From Neobacillus drentensis NBRC 102427 (GTDB lineage: Bacteria > Bacillota > Bacilli > Bacillales > Cytobacillaceae): a stretch of 35,207 nt of DNA. Position numbers and translations under genes: made by a program. The notes under the pieces were generated by a model, which searched no databases, was not told the origin of the DNA, and worked only from the letters and a program-made list of their open reading frames with translations. This document shows, piece after piece, positions 1 through 7,768 of this stretch. Where the stretch lies: positions 1 to 35,207 of the forward strand of contig NZ_BCUX01000052.1 in the NCBI RefSeq assembly GCF_001591445.1, written 5' to 3'. How positions within the stretch are numbered: the stretch's first letter is position 1; each line of letters begins with the position of its first letter.

Positions 1-1
1 C

Positions 2-77
2 TTAACCGGAAAACCTCCGCTTATTTACCCCGAAACGAGCTCCATTTTGAATTTAACCGGAAAATCTCCGCTTATTT
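2..77. repeat. Direct repeat, two 25-bp copies (CCGGAAAA-CTCCGCTTA family)
   Basis: Two copies of a 25-bp word lie at 2-26 and 53-77, 51 bp apart start to start, and differ at one base (C or T at position 13 of the unit). The core reads CCGGAAAAYCTCCGCTTA. A related sequence lies at the other end of the window (35149-35161, and inverted at about 35195-35207), so this looks like a dispersed intergenic repeat. Function unknown. Confidence 0.75.
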
Positions 78-146
78 TAAATATCACTAGTTACTCTAAG
101 CATTTTTGTAAGATAAATTATATATCAAATGGAGGGTAAAATTGTG

Positions 147-168
147 GGGTACAATAGCCATTGTACCC
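147..168. other. Perfect inverted repeat, 9-bp arms, 4-nt loop
   Basis: GGGTACAAT (147-155) and ATTGTACCC (160-168) flank AGCC. No T-tract follows on either strand, so it is not an obvious intrinsic terminator. It could be an operator or an mRNA hairpin for a gene beyond the left edge. The rest of the gene-free stretch 80-230 shows nothing I recognise. Confidence 0.5.
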
Positions 169-230
169 TAAAATTTGAGGTGCATTTCCCTATACAAATT
201 TTTATGTAATTTCCACCCAAATGGCTTTAC

Positions 231-279
231 ACCAATAAAAAATGAGTGTCAACTTCATTTGCAAATTGGCACTCATTTT
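231..279 (-). terminator. Intrinsic terminator of the Ig-like repeat protein gene
   Basis: On the minus strand a stem of 14 base pairs with one G-T pair (279-266 with 252-239) is followed at once by a T6 run at 235-240. It lies about 75 bases past the stop codon at 353. The loop is 13 nt. The arms contain GAGTGTC and GGCACTC, reminiscent of the dispersed GTGTCAGGCAC word. Confidence 0.8.
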
Positions 280-352
280 AACTTTCATTTTTAAGGGTTG
301 TGGTAGGAAACGGAACCCATTACATCCGCCCCTTTCCCCTTTAAAACCATAA

Positions 353-3169
353 TTAATAAACTTTTACCTTTTTGGCGGCACTGATTAATCCTTTCGCATC
401 CGTTGCCGTAACAGCTAAGGTAACACCACGTTTTTGCTTCGGGATGCTTACTTTAAAGCTCCCATAACTATTGGCCTTTGCTGAGTAGATTCTTGAACCG
501 ATCTTTATTTTCACGACGGCCCGTTTTTCTGTTTTCCCAGTAACGGCGGTGGCGGTATACTTGACCGCATTTACCACTGGTAAATTGGGCGCTACTCGTG
601 TAACTGTGAGTGATTTTGGGAAACTTACTTTCCCGGCTCCATCCTTGGCTGTAACCTTTATGGCTGTGCTGCTATTTTGAATGGGAATCGTCACTTTGAA
701 ATTCCCGCTCCGATCCGCTTTTCCACTATAGTTCTTACTTCCAATTTGGACGGTAATTGCGGCGTACTTTTCAGACTTGCCTGTTACCAGCGTAGATTTG
801 TTATTGATGGTACTTACCACCGGAATGTTAGGTGCAATTCTCGCCACCGCCACTGTCCTTGGTACGCTCGTTCCAGCTGCATCCTTTGCGGTCACACTTA
901 AGACTGTACCGCTGTTTTGGGCAGGAATCCCGACCGTAAACTTTCCATTGGCATCTGCCTTGGCGGTATAGGAAGACGCCCCTGCTTTGACCGTAACCAC
1001 GGCCAATCCTTCCGTCATACCCGTCACCGTCGTTGTTTTATTTGTGACCGAATTCACCACCGGGCTATTGGGTGGAATTTTCGCTACCACATACGCTTGT
1101 GAAGTTTGATTATACGCAGCATCCACTGCAGTCACGTAGAATATTGTCCCGGCAGCGGGTGCAGTGATCGGCGTCGTAAACTTCCCATCCGCATCTGCAA
1201 TGATGAAATAAGAATAACCAGGAAGCGCAATCGTCACCTCGGCCCCAGCCTCAGTTATACCTGTGATTTGCGTTGTTCTATTTGAAACGGTATTTATTTT
1301 AATCGTCGGCGGAGTTTTATCAATGACTGTTATAAAAACAGGCGGACTGACATTATTCGCAGCATCGCTCGCAATCACGCGAAGGCTGGTGCCTGACACC
1401 AGCTTGCCTATCGGAATCGAAAAATGACCTGTCGCTGGGTCGGCATCGCCCTCTGCAATCAAGACGTTCCCATTGAATATCGAAATATGAGCTCCCGATT
1501 CTGCCACACCAGTTACTTCTTCCGTCGTCACCATATTTGGCGTCGCCAACAAAAGTTTCAGCGATGGCGGGGTTACATCTTTTACAGTAAAGAAAATCGA
1601 TTCACCTTTATTCTTGGAAGCATCTTCTATCCTAACTTCGATTTCCGTTCCTGCAGGCTGCCTCTCAAAAATAACCCAAAAATAATCTGAAGACACATAG
1701 CATGAACCGAGGATGGTTTGTCCTGCTATCACACTAATGAGCGCCCCTTTTTCAGCGTATCCACTAATGGAATCCATCTGGTCTGTGATTGAGTCTTGAT
1801 TTAACTGCGGTGCGGCTGGCGCTGTTATGTCCGCCACTTTGACTGTCGCCGCCGGACTAATGTTCCCCGCACCATCCTTGGCAGTCACCAGAATCATCGT
1901 TCCTGCTGTCTGTTTTTCAATCGGGATGGAAAAATGGCCCTGTTCATCTGCCTGGACCTTTCCAAGGGAAACCGCAACTTTTGCCTCAACCGTCGACAAT
2001 GGCTCCGCAATACCAGTCAATACTCGGGAATGTTCGGTCACCTCATTAACTTTCGGAGCCTCGGGCGCTGTTTCGTCCAACACCGTAACAACAGCACCGT
2101 TACTTACCCGGTTGTAGCTATCCGTCGCCTTGACCGTCAGCTCCACCCCGCTTGATTGCTGAGGAATTAGAATCCTGAAGCTTCCGTCAGTGTCAGATAA
2201 TCCTTCGCCAATTTTCTCAGTTCCGCGGTAAACTTCCACCTGACTATCCCGGTCGGTGATCCCGCTCACTAATGGTTCGCGGTCACTAACCTTCCCAACA
2301 AACGGCTTCTCGAGCGCACCAATGGGGTGTCCGTTTTCAAACGGTTTATAAGCAACTGAACTAATGTCTAACTTCCCCCAGAAGTTACTATTATCGTTCC
2401 CGTCAATAATGCCGCCGTCAATGCGATTGGGATCCGTTACGCCCCAATAATTATCATTGGCATCAAAGAGCAAATGAGTATTAGATGAGACCTGAACTTT
2501 AACTTTTACATGCGGATATCCAAAGAAATTGTTCTGGTTCATGTGGATATTGGGGACACCGCCGTCTCCATAATTACTGCTTACAATCAAATCTTCATAT
2601 GCGTCGATTGGATTTAAGAAGGTATTATTTTTTACAAAAATTTTCCCTGGTCCATTTTCAACCTGCAAGGAGGCTTTTTCACTAAAAAGGTTATTTTCAA
2701 TAATGGAATCGAACATCGAGGAAGTGATAATAATTAATCCCTTTTTATATTCATTATGGCGGAGGATCATATTAGCTCCAGTAATAAGAAAGCCGCCGTT
2801 ATATTGCTGATTCGTATACTCCATTTGAATCGAACTTCCTCTAGCGCCCGTTATATTAAAGTTTTTTAAACTGATCCGCTCATTTTCGTTCCCAACCGCC
2901 TTAAATTTCCCATAAACGGTCACAATAACAGCACTTCGAGCGATAATTTCTACCCCCGGCTCAATCGTAAGGGTGGCGTTGGAGTAGATTTCCATAGGAC
3001 CTATTAACGTGTAGGGCGAGCCTTCTTTAGTTAGGACTCGATTTTCCTTAATTGGGCCGGAAATTGTACTGCCGCTAGTAGTAGTTTCCGCATGGTTCTT
3101 CATTGGGAATAAGGTTAATAGTAAAAGCGCTGAAAGAAAGATTTGCAAAAATTTTTTGTAAACTATCAT
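353..3169 (-). CDS. Exported beta-helix / bacterial Ig-like repeat protein
   Basis: The longest frame starts at 3184, but GGAG lies 9 bases before the ATG at 3169, so I place the start there (938 aa). A Sec signal peptide covers about residues 1-27 (FLQIFLSALLLLTLFP core, cleavage near NHA-E). Residues about 30-285 look like a right-handed beta-helix, with Asn-rich turns and a DNDNYWG motif typical of such domains. Eight Ig-like units of about 75-82 residues follow, each with a TG-x-TE/AE turn, a D-x-x-G-x-F strand and a V-T-A-x-D-A end strand. The last three are more alike and Lys-rich; the protein ends KVKVY. No LPXTG, SLH or catalytic motif is visible, so retention may be by charge. Probable surface or matrix protein of unknown role. 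It carries an intragenic GTGTCAGGCAC word at 1386-1402. Confidence 0.85.
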   Translation of the reverse strand: MIVYKKFLQIFLSALLLLTLFPMKNHAETTTSGSTISGPIKENRVLTKEGSPYTLIGPMEIYSNATLTIEPGVEIIARSAVIVTVYGKFKAVGNENERISLKNFNITGARGSSIQMEYTNQQYNGGFLITGANMILRHNEYKKGLIIITSSMFDSIIENNLFSEKASLQVENGPGKIFVKNNTFLNPIDAYEDLIVSSNYGDGGVPNIHMNQNNFFGYPHVKVKVQVSSNTHLLFDANDNYWGVTDPNRIDGGIIDGNDNSNFWGKLDISSVAYKPFENGHPIGALEKPFVGKVSDREPLVSGITDRDSQVEVYRGTEKIGEGLSDTDGSFRILIPQQSSGVELTVKATDSYNRVSNGAVVTVLDETAPEAPKVNEVTEHSRVLTGIAEPLSTVEAKVAVSLGKVQADEQGHFSIPIEKQTAGTMILVTAKDGAGNISPAATVKVADITAPAAPQLNQDSITDQMDSISGYAEKGALISVIAGQTILGSCYVSSDYFWVIFERQPAGTEIEVRIEDASKNKGESIFFTVKDVTPPSLKLLLATPNMVTTEEVTGVAESGAHISIFNGNVLIAEGDADPATGHFSIPIGKLVSGTSLRVIASDAANNVSPPVFITVIDKTPPTIKINTVSNRTTQITGITEAGAEVTIALPGYSYFIIADADGKFTTPITAPAAGTIFYVTAVDAAYNQTSQAYVVAKIPPNSPVVNSVTNKTTTVTGMTEGLAVVTVKAGASSYTAKADANGKFTVGIPAQNSGTVLSVTAKDAAGTSVPRTVAVARIAPNIPVVSTINNKSTLVTGKSEKYAAITVQIGSKNYSGKADRSGNFKVTIPIQNSSTAIKVTAKDGAGKVSFPKSLTVTRVAPNLPVVNAVKYTATAVTGKTEKRAVVKIKIGSRIYSAKANSYGSFKVSIPKQKRGVTLAVTATDAKGLISAAKKVKVY
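1386..1402. repeat. Intragenic copy of the GGTGTCAGGCACC palindrome
   Basis: CTGGTGCCTGACACCAG lies inside the Ig-like protein gene. Read on the coding (minus) strand it gives the codons GTG TCA GGC ACC (Val-Ser-Gly-Thr) in the fourth Ig-like unit. Other units have a comparable SGT/AGT tripeptide there, so convergence is possible. Confidence 0.7.
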
Positions 3170-3302
3170 TCGATTATGCTCCATTAATAGATTTATACTC
3201 TCATTATCTCGGCTGTCATCCCATTTTACAATATCTAATTTTCACTTTACTCATGGCTAAAAAAACAAAATTCAGCCGCAACTCCAACATAAAAAGGACC
3301 TC

Positions 3303-3338
3303 AAAACAAAGAAAAACACCCAGCCGCCAAGGTGTTTT
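3303..3338 (-). terminator. Intrinsic terminator after the PBP gene
   Basis: On the minus strand the stem AAAACACC/GGTGTTTT (3338-3331 with 3320-3313) encloses a 10-nt loop and runs into TCTTTGTTTT. It begins 15 bases beyond the stop codon at 3353. Between it and the next gene (3185-3302) I recognise no strong promoter. Confidence 0.7.
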
Positions 3339-3352
3339 CTCTAAATACCTTC

Positions 3353-5338
3353 TTACTTCACCAGCTCAAATACCTTCTTCACTTTTTTCACCGCTATTTG
3401 CGATCCGCCCCGGCCCTGGACATTTTCAACCATCATCGCTACCATCAAGCGCGGCGATTCTGTATTGTATCCGACGAACCAGCCATTTTCCGTACCTGTT
3501 TCTCCCTGCTTCTGTTTCATCTCCGCCGTTCCTGTTTTACCTGCGAGCGGATACCCCTTGATATCAGCCGCATGAGCTGTCCCGCTGGCATCGCCCACCA
3601 CCTTACGTAAATCGGCCGCAATCACACCTGCGTGTTCAGCTGAGACCACTGCCTCTTTCAGGACCTGACCCTGCTGCTCCTCCGTCAACAGAATCGGCTT
3701 CACCATATTGCCATTATTCACAAACGGCGTATAAGCCGATAGCAAATGGACGATACTCATTTGGATTTGCCCCTGCCCGTACCCCGAATCAGCGAGCGCA
3801 ATTTCCCGGTCAAGCGTGCCCATCGTGGATTTCTCGAGTGGGAACGGGAACGTCAGCTCTTCCTCAAAGCCAAACTTCTTCAGCCCGTCCCGGAACGCAT
3901 CTTTCCCCGTCTTCAACGCAGCCTGGGCGAAATAAATATTATCACTAAATACAAATGCCTTTTCCAAATTAACCGGCTCAGTCCCCGCATGGACCCGCGT
4001 CACAAAGTAGCCGCCCCACGACTTATCCTTTTGCCACTTGTTCCCTAGGATCGGCACCGCCATATCCGGTGTAATCGCCCCGCTCGACAATGCCACCGCT
4101 GCCGTAATCGGCTTCATAACCGAACCCGGCGCATAGGTCATCCTAAAGCGCGTGGAGAGCGGCTGTTTCTTATTCTCCTGCAGTGCCTTCCATTCGGCCG
4201 CAGAAAAGCCTAGCATCGCTTGATTTGGGTCAAATGAAGGCGTGCTGACAAGCGCCAGCGTCTCACCTGTCACAGGATTAATCGCCGCTCCCGTGCCTGC
4301 TTCCTTGCCCAGCTCATCATAAATAGCTGCCTGAACATCCGCATCAATCGTCAACTTGACCGTTTTTCCGTCCTCCACTGGCTTTTCAGCGAGCAGTTCC
4401 GCCTCGCCGCTCTTCTTTTTAATCGTAATCTTCACGCCAGGCTTCCCCTTCAACTGCTCGTCATACACCTGCTCGAGCCCTCGTTTCCCAATCATATCAC
4501 CGCTCGTGTAGCCCTTATCCTTTAGCTTCGCCAACTCATCCGCCGTAATCGGCCCCACATAACCAATCAGGTGCGCTGCCGCCTTCTCATATGGATAAAT
4601 CCGTGCCTCCACCTTTCGTGTTTGCACCGGCTCGAGCGCAATCAACTGCGCAATCCGCTCCTCATCCTGCATCGCCACCCGCTTCAGCGGCACAAACAGC
4701 TCCGGCTTCACCCAACTTGCACCGAGCACCTTCTTTATCTGCTCAGGACTCATTTTTAACAGCGAGGCTAACGGCTCCAGAACTTGGTCCGTCACCTTCC
4801 CAGCCACCACGCCGACCTCATACACCTGGCCATTCACCGCCAGCCCAATCTCATTGCGGTCGATAATCTCTCCCCGTTTCGGCGCAATCGTCTCAATCCC
4901 AATCGTATCGCCTTTCTGCATTTTTGGAAAAATGAACCCAGTATTCCAGTTGACATACCAATTCTTCTTATTGGCACGTTCTTCCTTCTGCAACTTAGCT
5001 TCATAGGTAAAATGAATAGGTCCCGCAATGCTATTCATTTTTGCGTCAAAAGAATAGTGGGCTTGTTCCTTATCTGCCTGTTTATCCTCTTTCGGTTTTT
5101 TGAAGTCAATCTTCAGGTCAGTAATCTGTAAATCCTTGTAGATTTTATGATAGCGATTCGTAAATTCCTCTTTCGTGATTTTTTCCTTGGCATCCGTTGA
5201 AAGGTAATCATACATCTGCTCAAACTTCTGCTCATTCCATAAAGCTATGTATTTCGTCAATCGATCCTGCGGCGTCGCTTCCTTACTGCAGCCTGCAACT
5301 AGTAAAATAAGAAGCATAACCGCTGCTATTTTTCTCAA
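3353..5338 (-). CDS. pbpC: Class B penicillin-binding protein, PbpC (PBP3) type lipoprotein
   Basis: Peptidoglycan DD-transpeptidase anchored outside the membrane. The open frame reaches 5362, but AAAGGAGGGG sits inside it, 5 to 7 bases before a TTG at 5338; starting there gives MRKIAAVMLLILLVAGCSKE, a lipoprotein signal with lipobox LVAG-C, 661 aa (B. subtilis PBP3 is of similar length). Residues about 20-140 match the NTF2-like MecA N-terminal domain, 140-315 the PBP dimerisation domain, and 330-660 the transpeptidase. Active-site motifs in TTG-start numbering: S406-V-M-K409, S465-D-N467, K601-T-G603. The MecA-type N-domain relates it to low-affinity PBPs; actual beta-lactam sensitivity cannot be read from sequence. 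It has its own terminator and lies downstream of spoIIQ. Confidence 0.88.
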   Translation of the reverse strand: MRKIAAVMLLILLVAGCSKEATPQDRLTKYIALWNEQKFEQMYDYLSTDAKEKITKEEFTNRYHKIYKDLQITDLKIDFKKPKEDKQADKEQAHYSFDAKMNSIAGPIHFTYEAKLQKEERANKKNWYVNWNTGFIFPKMQKGDTIGIETIAPKRGEIIDRNEIGLAVNGQVYEVGVVAGKVTDQVLEPLASLLKMSPEQIKKVLGASWVKPELFVPLKRVAMQDEERIAQLIALEPVQTRKVEARIYPYEKAAAHLIGYVGPITADELAKLKDKGYTSGDMIGKRGLEQVYDEQLKGKPGVKITIKKKSGEAELLAEKPVEDGKTVKLTIDADVQAAIYDELGKEAGTGAAINPVTGETLALVSTPSFDPNQAMLGFSAAEWKALQENKKQPLSTRFRMTYAPGSVMKPITAAVALSSGAITPDMAVPILGNKWQKDKSWGGYFVTRVHAGTEPVNLEKAFVFSDNIYFAQAALKTGKDAFRDGLKKFGFEEELTFPFPLEKSTMGTLDREIALADSGYGQGQIQMSIVHLLSAYTPFVNNGNMVKPILLTEEQQGQVLKEAVVSAEHAGVIAADLRKVVGDASGTAHAADIKGYPLAGKTGTAEMKQKQGETGTENGWFVGYNTESPRLMVAMMVENVQGRGGSQIAVKKVKKVFELVK

Positions 5339-5360
5339 TGGAACCCCTCCTTTTATTACC

Positions 5361-5369
5361 ATTTTAGCA
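5361..5369 (-). promoter_or_regulatory. Possible extended -10 of the PBP gene
   Basis: On the minus strand TGCTAAAAT (extended -10 form TGnTAnAAT) ends 22 bases before the TTG start. I see no good -35. The spoIIQ terminator just upstream implies that the PBP gene needs its own promoter. Confidence 0.3.
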
Positions 5370-5403
5370 CACCTGCTTGATCCATCTTTTTAATTTTTTG
5401 CAA

Positions 5404-5434
5404 CAAAAAAAGAGGAAAGAATTCCCCTTCCCCT
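5404..5434 (-). terminator. Intrinsic terminator of spoIIQ
   Basis: On the minus strand a 9-bp stem with two G-T pairs (5434-5426 with 5419-5411) and a 6-nt loop is followed by a T-run at 5410-5404. It starts 12 bases after the spoIIQ stop codon. Confidence 0.75.
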
Positions 5435-5445
5435 TTGTAACGTTT

Positions 5446-6270
5446 TTATGAATTTGCTTTTTCTGTAGAAGTAGATTCTTTGTCCACGTCAGGAGAGCTA
5501 TCTGGATCTTCAATCATTTGCTCTTTTTCCTTCATTTGTGGAGTCTCTACGGATTCGCTTGCTTTGTCAGTCGAAAGTTTTGCTTCCTGTAACGTGCTTA
5601 ACGATTTGTTAAAATAGTCACTAGGATTCACAGCAATTCCATCTTTGCGAATTTCAAAATGTACATGGGTTCCAGCTTTTTCATTGAACAAGCTTTGTCC
5701 AGCCGTGGCAAGAACTTGTCCCTGTTTTACTTCTTGGCCAACCTTGATCTTTATGTCTTTTACGGATTGATATTGTGTTACAATACCTTTGTCGTGTTCC
5801 ACTTCAATGACATTCCCAAGGACTGCATCTTCATCAACTCGTGTGACCGTGCCGCTTAATGATGCAACGACATTAAATGACTCATCGTCTTTCATGGTAA
5901 CGTCAATCCCAGTGTTAGGGTTGTAGGTATTATTGTAGAATACCAATGCCGCTTCCTGGTCTTCTGTTTTTCCATTGAAATCATAGAATTTCGTTTTCAC
6001 GACAGCCGCATCTGCTTTTTCCACAGGCATTTTGAAGTCTTCAAATGTTTTGCTAACTTCAATCGCTGGCTCTTGGTTCTTTTTACCGGCAATATCGGTA
6101 GATTTGTAATCGTATTTGTCTGACGCGTTATTGCTAGTTTGATACCATAGAACTGCGGTCAAAATGATTGCTGCACTTGCAATATAAATGGCTGGAAATA
6201 CCCAACGCTTTTTGAAAAAGCGTTTTACGCTGGAACCTTGAGAAGATCGTTTGTTTTCTTCCTCTCTCAT
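5446..6270 (-). CDS. spoIIQ: Stage II sporulation protein SpoIIQ (degenerate LytM/M23)
   Basis: Forespore membrane protein that pairs with mother-cell SpoIIIAH across the engulfment septum. The frame extends to 6291, but GAGGTGAT lies just before the ATG at 6270, and the resulting MREEENKR start with KKRWVFPAIY is the form I recall for B. subtilis SpoIIQ; 274 aa. One membrane segment at about 25-44, LytM domain at about 111-220, then an acidic Ser/Glu-rich tail. The second metal motif H202-V-H204 is present, but the first (HxGxD) reads N119-TGI-D123, so the first His is missing, as in B. subtilis, where the protein is a scaffold and not a hydrolase. It is downstream of spoIID, with a terminator between. 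Confidence 0.95.
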   Translation of the reverse strand: MREEENKRSSQGSSVKRFFKKRWVFPAIYIASAAIILTAVLWYQTSNNASDKYDYKSTDIAGKKNQEPAIEVSKTFEDFKMPVEKADAAVVKTKFYDFNGKTEDQEAALVFYNNTYNPNTGIDVTMKDDESFNVVASLSGTVTRVDEDAVLGNVIEVEHDKGIVTQYQSVKDIKIKVGQEVKQGQVLATAGQSLFNEKAGTHVHFEIRKDGIAVNPSDYFNKSLSTLQEAKLSTDKASESVETPQMKEKEQMIEDPDSSPDVDKESTSTEKANS

Positions 6271-6345
6271 TTTCATCACCTCAGCAATCATTCTGAACAG
6301 ATAAGTAGAATTATATACACGGTGTGAAAAAATTTTTTTAAACTT

Positions 6346-6375
6346 ATCTTTTAACAGTGTCGATATTTTTATGCA
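6346..6375 (-). promoter_or_regulatory. Candidate sigma-F promoter of spoIIQ
   Basis: On the minus strand TGCATA (6375-6370) and GTTAAAAGAT (6355-6346) resemble the sigma-F -35 and -10 elements, about 14 bases apart and about 75 bases from the start codon. spoIIQ is sigma-F controlled in B. subtilis. The -10 match is imperfect. Confidence 0.35.
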
Positions 6376-6442
6376 TGAAGTTGGAAAAATTATTTTTCGA
6401 GTAATTTACTGTCGACACCAATTACCTCCGCCAAAACCAAAC

Positions 6443-6474
6443 AAAAAAAAGCCAGGCATCCTCCCAGCCTGGCT
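6443..6474 (-). terminator. Intrinsic terminator of spoIID
   Basis: On the minus strand AGCCAGGC (6474-6467) pairs perfectly with GCCTGGCT (6457-6450) around a 9-nt loop and is followed by a T8 run. It lies 11 bases past the spoIID stop codon and separates spoIID from spoIIQ. Confidence 0.9.
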
Positions 6475-6484
6475 CCCCTAACAT

Positions 6485-7522
6485 TTACTTTCTTGCGGTA
6501 ACTGTATCTAGCATTTGATCTGCCGACTTAATTTCTACGCCCTGATAGTAATGCTTCACAATCTCCTGATAATTCTTTCCTTCCAGAGCCATGCCGTTTG
6601 CCCCGTATTGACTCATTCCGACGCCATGGCCGAATCCTTTGGTGGTAATCACGATATTGTTCCCCTTACGCTTCCATGCAAAGTCAGAGGACCGCAGATT
6701 CAGTTTATCGCGGATATCCCGCCCGCTCAAAACCTTCCCATTAAAATCAACCTTGCCGACCCGCTTACCCTTCGTCCGATCGACAATTTTTCCAATCGTC
6801 GACCCTGAACCGAGCTTCACCCCAAGCCGTGCCTCAAATTGACTGACCGTCATGACCTTTTGACTATTAAACTTCGGAGAGTTTTTATCCCAGGGGCTTG
6901 AAACACTTCTCAAGTATGGAAATTTTCCTGACCAATAATCTTCCGAGTTTTCCGTATAACCATTACTTGTGGAGAAGAACAAGGCATCAATGGGCTCACC
7001 ATCATAGGCCAAAATTTGTCCGGCTGTTGCGCGGACAGCCTTTAGAACCTTCTTCCTTTTCGTGTCGTAATCCATCCCCCATTCCCGTCTAAGTTCATCA
7101 TCATTCATGTAAACTTGATGGATTTGGGTGTCCGTTACCTGGGCACCTTTAGGAACACCGAGTGTATCCTTACTTAATAGCCGCTTCACGATATAGGTTC
7201 TCGCTGTTAGTGCCTGGGCCTTCAGGGCTTCTTCCTTAAACTCTGCGGGCATCTCAGCTGCCACCACACCAACGAGGTAATCTTCTAATTGTACATTCTC
7301 AATTTGTGATTTTGAGGTGCGAAAAACGGATACTTCAACGGCAGGATCTGCGGAAGCCACCACCTCTTTCGCTTCTTTTCCAGGGGTCTTGGTTAAATCC
7401 TCCCCTAACTTTCCGCTCGCTCGGTGCTCTTCTGAAAAGGGTAATACCAGGACTGCGGGAATAATTAATGTTAAGGCAATGAGGACTGCTGCTAGTACGA
7501 CGAAAGGTTTGATTTTTATCAT
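6485..7522 (-). CDS. spoIID: Stage II sporulation protein SpoIID, engulfment lytic transglycosylase
   Basis: Mother-cell peptidoglycan lytic transglycosylase that works with SpoIIP and SpoIIM in septal thinning and engulfment. The longest frame reaches 7555, but GGAGG lies 7 bases before the ATG at 7522, giving 345 aa and an N-terminal anchor (about residues 6-29, VVLAAVLIALTLIIPAVLVL) with a short cytoplasmic head. The SpoIID domain starts at about 78 with LEDYLVGVVAAEMP; the Glu in AAEMP (E90 here) matches the catalytic Glu described for B. subtilis SpoIID. The C-terminal motif KGFGHGVGMSQYGANGMA is typical of the family. It sits between murAA and spoIIQ as in B. subtilis, with its own terminator. 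Confidence 0.96.
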   Translation of the reverse strand: MIKIKPFVVLAAVLIALTLIIPAVLVLPFSEEHRASGKLGEDLTKTPGKEAKEVVASADPAVEVSVFRTSKSQIENVQLEDYLVGVVAAEMPAEFKEEALKAQALTARTYIVKRLLSKDTLGVPKGAQVTDTQIHQVYMNDDELRREWGMDYDTKRKKVLKAVRATAGQILAYDGEPIDALFFSTSNGYTENSEDYWSGKFPYLRSVSSPWDKNSPKFNSQKVMTVSQFEARLGVKLGSGSTIGKIVDRTKGKRVGKVDFNGKVLSGRDIRDKLNLRSSDFAWKRKGNNIVITTKGFGHGVGMSQYGANGMALEGKNYQEIVKHYYQGVEIKSADQMLDTVTARK

Positions 7523-7585
7523 GATAGTGCCTCCAGTTTGCAAATTCACATCCACACCTACTCCACGGCGGGATGCGTCTCAATT

Positions 7586-7617
7586 AATACATATGGAGAC
7601 GGACAAGCATTTATTAC
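7586..7617 (-). promoter_or_regulatory. Candidate sigma-E promoter of spoIID
   Basis: On the minus strand GTAATAAATG (7617-7608) and CATATGTATT (7595-7586) resemble sigma-E -35 and -10 elements (consensus close to ATATT and CATACAnT) with about 13 bases between. The start codon is about 64 bases downstream. Known sigma-E control of spoIID supports it; the match is partial. Confidence 0.35.
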
Positions 7618-7636
7618 GGATTTTTTTATTTAAAAA

Positions 7637-7651
7637 TGGTGTCAGGCACCA
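7637..7651. repeat. Copy of the GGTGTCAGGCACC palindrome upstream of spoIID
   Basis: TGGTGTCAGGCACCA lies between the murAA terminator and the putative spoIID promoter. GGTG and CACC can pair around a 5-nt loop. On the minus strand it is followed by ATTTTTAAAT. Confidence 0.8.
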
Positions 7652-7672
7652 CACAAACACAAATCAAACACC

Positions 7673-7695
7673 AGTGTCCTCCCTACAAGGACACT
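7673..7695. other. Perfect hairpin in the murAA-spoIID gap
   Basis: AGTGTCCT (7673-7680) and AGGACACT (7688-7695) form an 8-bp stem around CCCTACA. No T-tract adjoins it on either strand. It lies just beyond the murAA terminator, so it may be a backup transcription barrier or a decayed relative of the nearby palindromic repeat. Confidence 0.5.
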
Positions 7696-7703
7696 ATTAA
7701 CGC

Positions 7704-7734
7704 AAAAAAGGCCCAATGATTCTACATCAGGGCC
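7704..7734 (-). terminator. Intrinsic terminator of murAA
   Basis: On the minus strand GGCCC plus TGAT pairs with ATCA and GGGCC (a TT bulge between) and is followed by T6 at 7709-7704. It starts about 35 bases after the murAA stop codon. Confidence 0.8.
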
Positions 7735-7768
7735 CGTTGTTTTGCGAATGCTCATTTTATTAGTAGTT

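Noticed and set aside
3103..3561. Plus-strand open frame of 152 codons over the PBP terminator.
   Set aside because: It spans the end of one real gene, the start of another and a terminator; no start signal and no recognisable protein.
5446..6270. SpoIIQ considered as an active M23 endopeptidase.
   Set aside because: The first metal-binding His is replaced by Asn, and length, context and N-terminus match SpoIIQ.
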